DNA of 35,923 nucleotides from Agromyces tardus (lineage in GTDB: Bacteria > Actinomycetota > Actinomycetes > Actinomycetales > Microbacteriaceae). Shown piece after piece: positions 33,028 through 35,923 of this stretch. The notes beneath the pieces were generated by a model. The model saw nothing but the letters and a program-made list of their open reading frames with translations. It was not told the origin of the DNA and did not search any database. Numbering within the stretch: the first letter of the stretch is position 1; each line of letters starts with the position of its first letter. The stretch is from NCBI RefSeq assembly GCF_003710805.1, contig NZ_RHHB01000034.1, positions 1-35,923 of the forward strand, given 5' to 3'. A program made the translations under genes and the position numbers.

Positions 33028-33086
33028 CGGCCGGGCCGACGGCAACGCTCTTCCGGCGGCGATCGCGCGGCGTGCGGGCCGACGGC

Positions 33087-33869
33087 TCAGCTCTGCGCCG
33101 AGTCGTGGTCCTGGCGCTTGCGCTCGCGGGCGGCGTCGCGGGCGGCGTCGGCGGCGGCGGCCTCCTCGGGGGTCGGCGCCGTGCCGCCGAGGTGGCGGGG
33201 CTGCCACCAGGCGCCGGTGCCGTCGACGGGGTAGTCGCGCTGGAGGCGGTCGACCATCGACTGCATGGTCTCGCGCAGGCGCTCGGTGGCCGTGTGCGCG
33301 TCATCCGCCGGACTCACCGCGATCGGTGCGCCGAACTCGAACGTCACGGGCACGCCGAACCGCTCGCGGAACCCCACGCGGTGCCGCTTCGTCATCAGGC
33401 GGTGCCCGCCCCACACGGCGACCGGGATGACGGGCACGCCCGCCTCGGCGGCCAGGCGCACGGCGCCGGTCTTGAACTCGCGCACGGTGAACGACGCGCT
33501 CACGCCCGCCTCGGGGAAGACCCCGATGAGCTCACCGCGCCGCAGTGCCGCCACGGCGTTCGCGTACGCGGCGGCGCCCGCCTTCATGTCGACCGAGATG
33601 TGCTTCATCCCGCGCATGACCGCGCCGAGCACGGGCTTCTCGAACACGCTCTGCTTCGCCAGGAAGCGCACCCGCCGGCGCGCCGAGATCCAGGTCACCC
33701 ACTCGACGAGCGCGAACTCCCAGTACCCGAAGTGGGTCATCGCGAACACGGCGCCGCCGGATGCCGGGATGTGCTCGGTTCCCGTCGCGATGCGCTTCAG
33801 GCGCAGCGCGCCGAACAGCCCGCGACCGGCGGCGATGGCGGTGTCATAGAGGGGCTCGCGCGTGCTCAT
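33087..33869 (-). CDS. 1-acyl-sn-glycerol-3-phosphate acyltransferase-like protein (PlsC family)
   Basis: A 260-residue acyltransferase that would place an acyl chain on lysophosphatidate or a related acceptor at the membrane. The first block is MTHFGYWEFAL, so the usual catalytic HX4D is HX4E (His45, Glu50). The later blocks are recognisable: GVFPEAGVSASFTVREFKTGAVRLA (the FPEG-type glycerol-phosphate site, here FPEAG) and VPVIPVAVWGG. The C-terminal 40 residues are Ala/Arg-rich and likely disordered. -10 box TAGTCT (minus strand, 33881-33876) ends exactly 6 nt before the ATG. Acceptor and chain specificity unknown. Confidence 0.88.
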   Translation of the reverse strand: MSTREPLYDTAIAAGRGLFGALRLKRIATGTEHIPASGGAVFAMTHFGYWEFALVEWVTWISARRRVRFLAKQSVFEKPVLGAVMRGMKHISVDMKAGAAAYANAVAALRRGELIGVFPEAGVSASFTVREFKTGAVRLAAEAGVPVIPVAVWGGHRLMTKRHRVGFRERFGVPVTFEFGAPIAVSPADDAHTATERLRETMQSMVDRLQRDYPVDGTGAWWQPRHLGGTAPTPEEAAAADAARDAARERKRQDHDSAQS

Positions 33870-33918
33870 GGAGCGAGACTACGCGGCTGGGCTGGGCCGT
33901 CGCCGTGTGACGCCGCGA

Positions 33919-33974
33919 GCGGATGCCGCGGCGCCGCCGAACCGAGAGCACGGCGAGGCGCACGCGGCATCCGC
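33919..33974 (-). terminator. Hairpin after the TerC-family gene
   Basis: Twelve-base arms GCGGATGCCGCG (33919-33930) and CGCGGCATCCGC (33963-33974) enclose a 32-nt loop that can pair further. It lies 11 nt past the TerC stop on the minus strand, between that gene and the acyltransferase start. Confidence 0.55.
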
Positions 33975-33985
33975 GATCTTCGGGG

Positions 33986-35011
33986 TCAGCGAGCGGATGC
34001 CGCGGCGCGTCGCCGCCGGAGCACCGGCTCGAGCGCCGCCACCTCCTCGTCGCTCGCCACGCGGAACGCTCCCGCCGGGTCCGCCTCGACCGTTCGCCGG
34101 CCCTGGCCGCGGGTCGCCCGCAGCGACGCGACGATCGACACCGCGATGATCGTCGCGACGACCGCGAGCGACACCGTGGTGGGGATGTACAGCACGTCGA
34201 GCAGCAGCATCTTGACGCCCACCCAGACGAGCACGATCGCGAGGCCGACCTTCAGGTACACGAAGCGGTGGATGAGGTCGGCGAGCAGGAAGTACATCGC
34301 CCGCAGGCCGAGGATGGCGAACGCGTTGGCGGTGAACACGAGGAACGCCTCGTCGGTCACGGCGAAGATGGCCGGGATCGAGTCGACCGCGAACACGATG
34401 TCGGTCACCTCGACGAGCACGAGCACCGCCAGCAGCGGCGTCGCGAGCAGCACGCCCTGCTTGCGCACGAGGAACCGCTGCCCGTGGTAGGCGTCGGTCA
34501 TCGGCACGACCCGGCGGAACCAGCGCAGCACGCGCGAACGCTCGGGATGCACGTGTTCGTTGCGGGTGCGGATCATGCGCCACCCGGTGTAGATCAGGAA
34601 CGCGGCGAAGACGTAGAGGATCCACGAGAAGTTCTCGATGAGCAGCGCACCCGCCGCGATGAACAGCCCGCGGAACACGAGCGCGCCCAGCACGCCGAGG
34701 AACAGCACGCGGTGCTGGAACTCCCGCGGCACCGCGAACGCGGCGAAGATGATCGCCCACACGAACACGTTGTCGACGGCGAGCGACTTCTCGATGAGGT
34801 ACCCGGCGAAGTACTGCTGCCCGGCCTCCGCGTCCCACGCGTTCCAGACCACCACGCCGAACGTGATGCCCGAGAGCACCCAGACGATCGACCAGCCGAG
34901 CGCCTCGCGTACGCCGATCACGTGGGCCCTGCGATGCGCGAACAGGTCGATCGCGAGCATCGCGACGATCGCGGCGAGCACGGCGAGCCAGGCGAACAGG
35001 GGCACGTCCAT
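33986..35011 (-). CDS. TerC family integral membrane protein
   Basis: A 341-residue membrane protein of the TerC (Alx/YkoY-like) family, with about nine hydrophobic segments. The two acidic signature helices are present: EKSLAVDNVFVWAIIF (about 74-89) and LVEVTDIVFAVDSIPAIFAVTDEAF (about 197-221); their acidic residues are thought to bind metal during export. Relatives export Mn2+, often supplying secreted metalloenzymes, or give tellurite resistance. The 40-residue C-terminal tail is charged. GGAGG lies 6 nt before the ATG. A yybP-ykoY-like riboswitch upstream suggests induction by manganese, which supports the Mn2+ export role. Confidence 0.93.
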   Translation of the reverse strand: MDVPLFAWLAVLAAIVAMLAIDLFAHRRAHVIGVREALGWSIVWVLSGITFGVVVWNAWDAEAGQQYFAGYLIEKSLAVDNVFVWAIIFAAFAVPREFQHRVLFLGVLGALVFRGLFIAAGALLIENFSWILYVFAAFLIYTGWRMIRTRNEHVHPERSRVLRWFRRVVPMTDAYHGQRFLVRKQGVLLATPLLAVLVLVEVTDIVFAVDSIPAIFAVTDEAFLVFTANAFAILGLRAMYFLLADLIHRFVYLKVGLAIVLVWVGVKMLLLDVLYIPTTVSLAVVATIIAVSIVASLRATRGQGRRTVEADPAGAFRVASDEEVAALEPVLRRRRAAASAR

Positions 35012-35042
35012 CAGATCCTCCAGTTGTCGGAATCACGGCAAC

Positions 35043-35160
35043 CGGAGGTCTCGTCCGAGCGTCGCACGCCCGGCTCGTGCCGGGCGGTCGGCCCGGATGC
35101 GCCGGGGCCCGATGGCGGGCCCGGAATGACGACGCATCCTGCGGGGACTACTCCCCTCCG
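35043..35160 (-). promoter_or_regulatory. Candidate yybP-ykoY (Mn2+) riboswitch
   Basis: Read on the minus strand, the 5' part has CGGAGGGGAGTAG and the 3' part has GAGACCTCCG, the two conserved loops of the yybP-ykoY class. P1 pairs CGGAGG with CCTCCG (plus-strand 35155-35160 and 35043-35048). An internal stem pairs GGATGCG with CGCATCC (35133-35139 and 35095-35101), with CGTCGTCAT next to it. A GC hairpin GCCCGGC-4-GCCGGGC occupies 35068-35085. It is followed by a short GTTG/CAAC stem and the TerC ribosome-binding site. Confidence 0.8.
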
Positions 35161-35260
35161 CAACCATGAGAACACAAGAAGCAGGTTTCATGCATCCCGC
35201 AGCCGCTGTCCGGCGGCATCCTCACAGCGATCTCGAAGGTGCGAAGCGCGCGACCGTGGG

Positions 35261-35809
35261 TCAGAGCGCCCGCGTGAACGCGACGCGGTGTTCCCCGGGC
35301 CCGTCGTAGTCGCGCCAGGCGAGCACCCCGTCGATCTCGGTGTCGCCCGAGAGCGCGAAGCCCAGTGCGCGGTGGAACTCCTGGGAGCGGTGATTCACCG
35401 GACCGGTGATCGCGTCGACGCGGACGCATCCGCTCGCCCGCATCTCGTCGAAGAAGCGCTCGTAGAGCGTGCGTGCGAGGCCCGATCGGCGAAGGTCGGG
35501 ATCGACGCCCACGAAGTGGATGTACGCGACGCCCGGCTGCGACTGCGACCGGAACCCGATGAGGAAGGCCGCGAGCGACCCGTCGGCGCCGTCGACGATC
35601 GTCGACGTGTCGCCGAAGTGCTGGAAGAACAGGCGGGGGAGCAGGAGCGGCAGGGTCGTGGTGGTCGGCATGCCCCACCACGTGGGGATCACCCCGACGA
35701 CGCGAGCGTGGTCGGCGGGCGTCGCCCGGCGGAACGCGAGCTGCGGATGCCGCGCATCGGCGGCGAGCGGATCGGTGTCCATGCTCGATGATCGCGCAGC
35801 GTCGACCAT
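35261..35809 (-). CDS. GNAT family N-acetyltransferase
   Basis: A 182-residue GNAT protein that transfers acetyl from acetyl-CoA to an unknown acceptor. The fold is visible: FRRATPADHARVVGVIPTWW at the N-terminus, LAAFLIGFRSQSQPGVAYIHFVGVDPDLRRSGLARTLYERFFDEMR with the acetyl-CoA-binding RRSGLA (Q/RxxGxG/A type), and VNHRSQEFHRALGFAL. The ATG at 35809 has GAGG about 9 nt upstream; a second ATG at 35782 would remove nine residues and is possible. It stands upstream of the riboswitch-TerC unit on the same strand with a gap of about 100 nt, so it is probably separate. Confidence 0.88.
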   Translation of the reverse strand: MVDAARSSSMDTDPLAADARHPQLAFRRATPADHARVVGVIPTWWGMPTTTTLPLLLPRLFFQHFGDTSTIVDGADGSLAAFLIGFRSQSQPGVAYIHFVGVDPDLRRSGLARTLYERFFDEMRASGCVRVDAITGPVNHRSQEFHRALGFALSGDTEIDGVLAWRDYDGPGEHRVAFTRAL

Positions 35810-35856
35810 GCGCGCGAGCCTCGCCGCCCGGCGCCCACGACGCGGCGGGGAGCCCC

Positions 35857-35923
35857 TCAGCGGCCGAGGGCGACCGCGAGGGCCGCCGACGCGAGCACGA
35901 GCGCGGCCGCCGCGGCCGCGGCG
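35857..35923 (-). CDS. Possible C-terminal end of a membrane protein, cut by the window edge
   Basis: An open frame enters from the right edge and ends at TGA (35859-35857). The last visible residues are Ala-rich and hydrophobic, ending LVLASAALAVALGR, which would fit the final helix of a membrane protein. Too short to identify. Confidence 0.3.
   Translation of the reverse strand, partial: AAAAAAALVLASAALAVALGR

Noticed and set aside
31278..34490. A 1070-codon open frame on the plus strand
   Set aside because: It overlaps four well-supported genes in other frames and has shadow-type composition.

Overview
The window is about 36 kb of very GC-rich, densely coding actinobacterial DNA. Short intergenic gaps, GTG/TTG starts, TANNNT -10 boxes placed for leaderless transcripts, the gene families present and the frequent decamer GCGGCATCCG all suggest the family Microbacteriaceae, possibly Agromyces or a close relative. 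The taxonomic call is inference. No rRNA, tRNA, CRISPR array, phage or insertion sequence was recognised.

Layout. 1-2.1 kb: a lipase-maturation-factor-like membrane protein and a small acidic hypothetical protein. 2.3-3.5 kb: a divergent pair, a dinucleotide-binding reductase and a MarR regulator, with operator-like palindromes between. 3.5-12.2 kb (minus strand): a galactoside utilisation operon comprising GH42 beta-galactosidase, two ABC permeases, a lipoprotein sugar-binding protein and GH36 alpha-galactosidase, followed by two translationally coupled genes of uncertain role. A divergent LacI repressor (12.3-13.4 kb) has two nearly identical 16-bp operators in the control region. 13.4-15.4 kb: a divergent AraC regulator and phytanoyl-CoA-dioxygenase-like enzyme. 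15.4-18.4 kb: an NAD(P)-binding SDR, a 35-residue membrane peptide, a Nudix hydrolase, and a divergent SDR/TetR pair with matched operators. 18.4-22.7 kb: an AI-2E-family membrane protein, an XRE-cupin regulator divergent from an agmatinase gene cut after codon 92, about 660 bp of non-coding DNA holding two unrelated tandem-repeat arrays, and an MFS transporter whose stop codon lies in the last unit of the second array. 22.8-26.7 kb: a two-gene heterodimeric ABC exporter with one degenerate nucleotide-binding site. 27.0-30.5 kb: a secreted subtilisin-like protease, divergent from an AidB-like acyl-CoA dehydrogenase that carries a palindromic repeat inserted in frame. 30.5-33.0 kb: three further copies of that repeat, a YciI/DGPF protein with its ECF42-type sigma factor, and a YdeI/OmdA-family protein. 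33.0-35.8 kb: an acyltransferase, a TerC-family protein preceded by what looks like a yybP-ykoY (manganese) riboswitch, and a GNAT acetyltransferase.

How the genes fit together. The clearest functional unit is import and hydrolysis of alpha- and beta-galactosides under LacI control. Several other units are regulator-target pairs sharing a divergent control region (MarR/reductase, AraC/dioxygenase, TetR/SDR, XRE/agmatinase). The most unusual DNA is the broken agmatinase with its two minisatellites (20.6-21.3 kb) and the family of GGTCTCGATACG...CTCGACC palindromes, one of which has become coding sequence in the AidB-like gene. I found no clear new defence or biosynthetic system.
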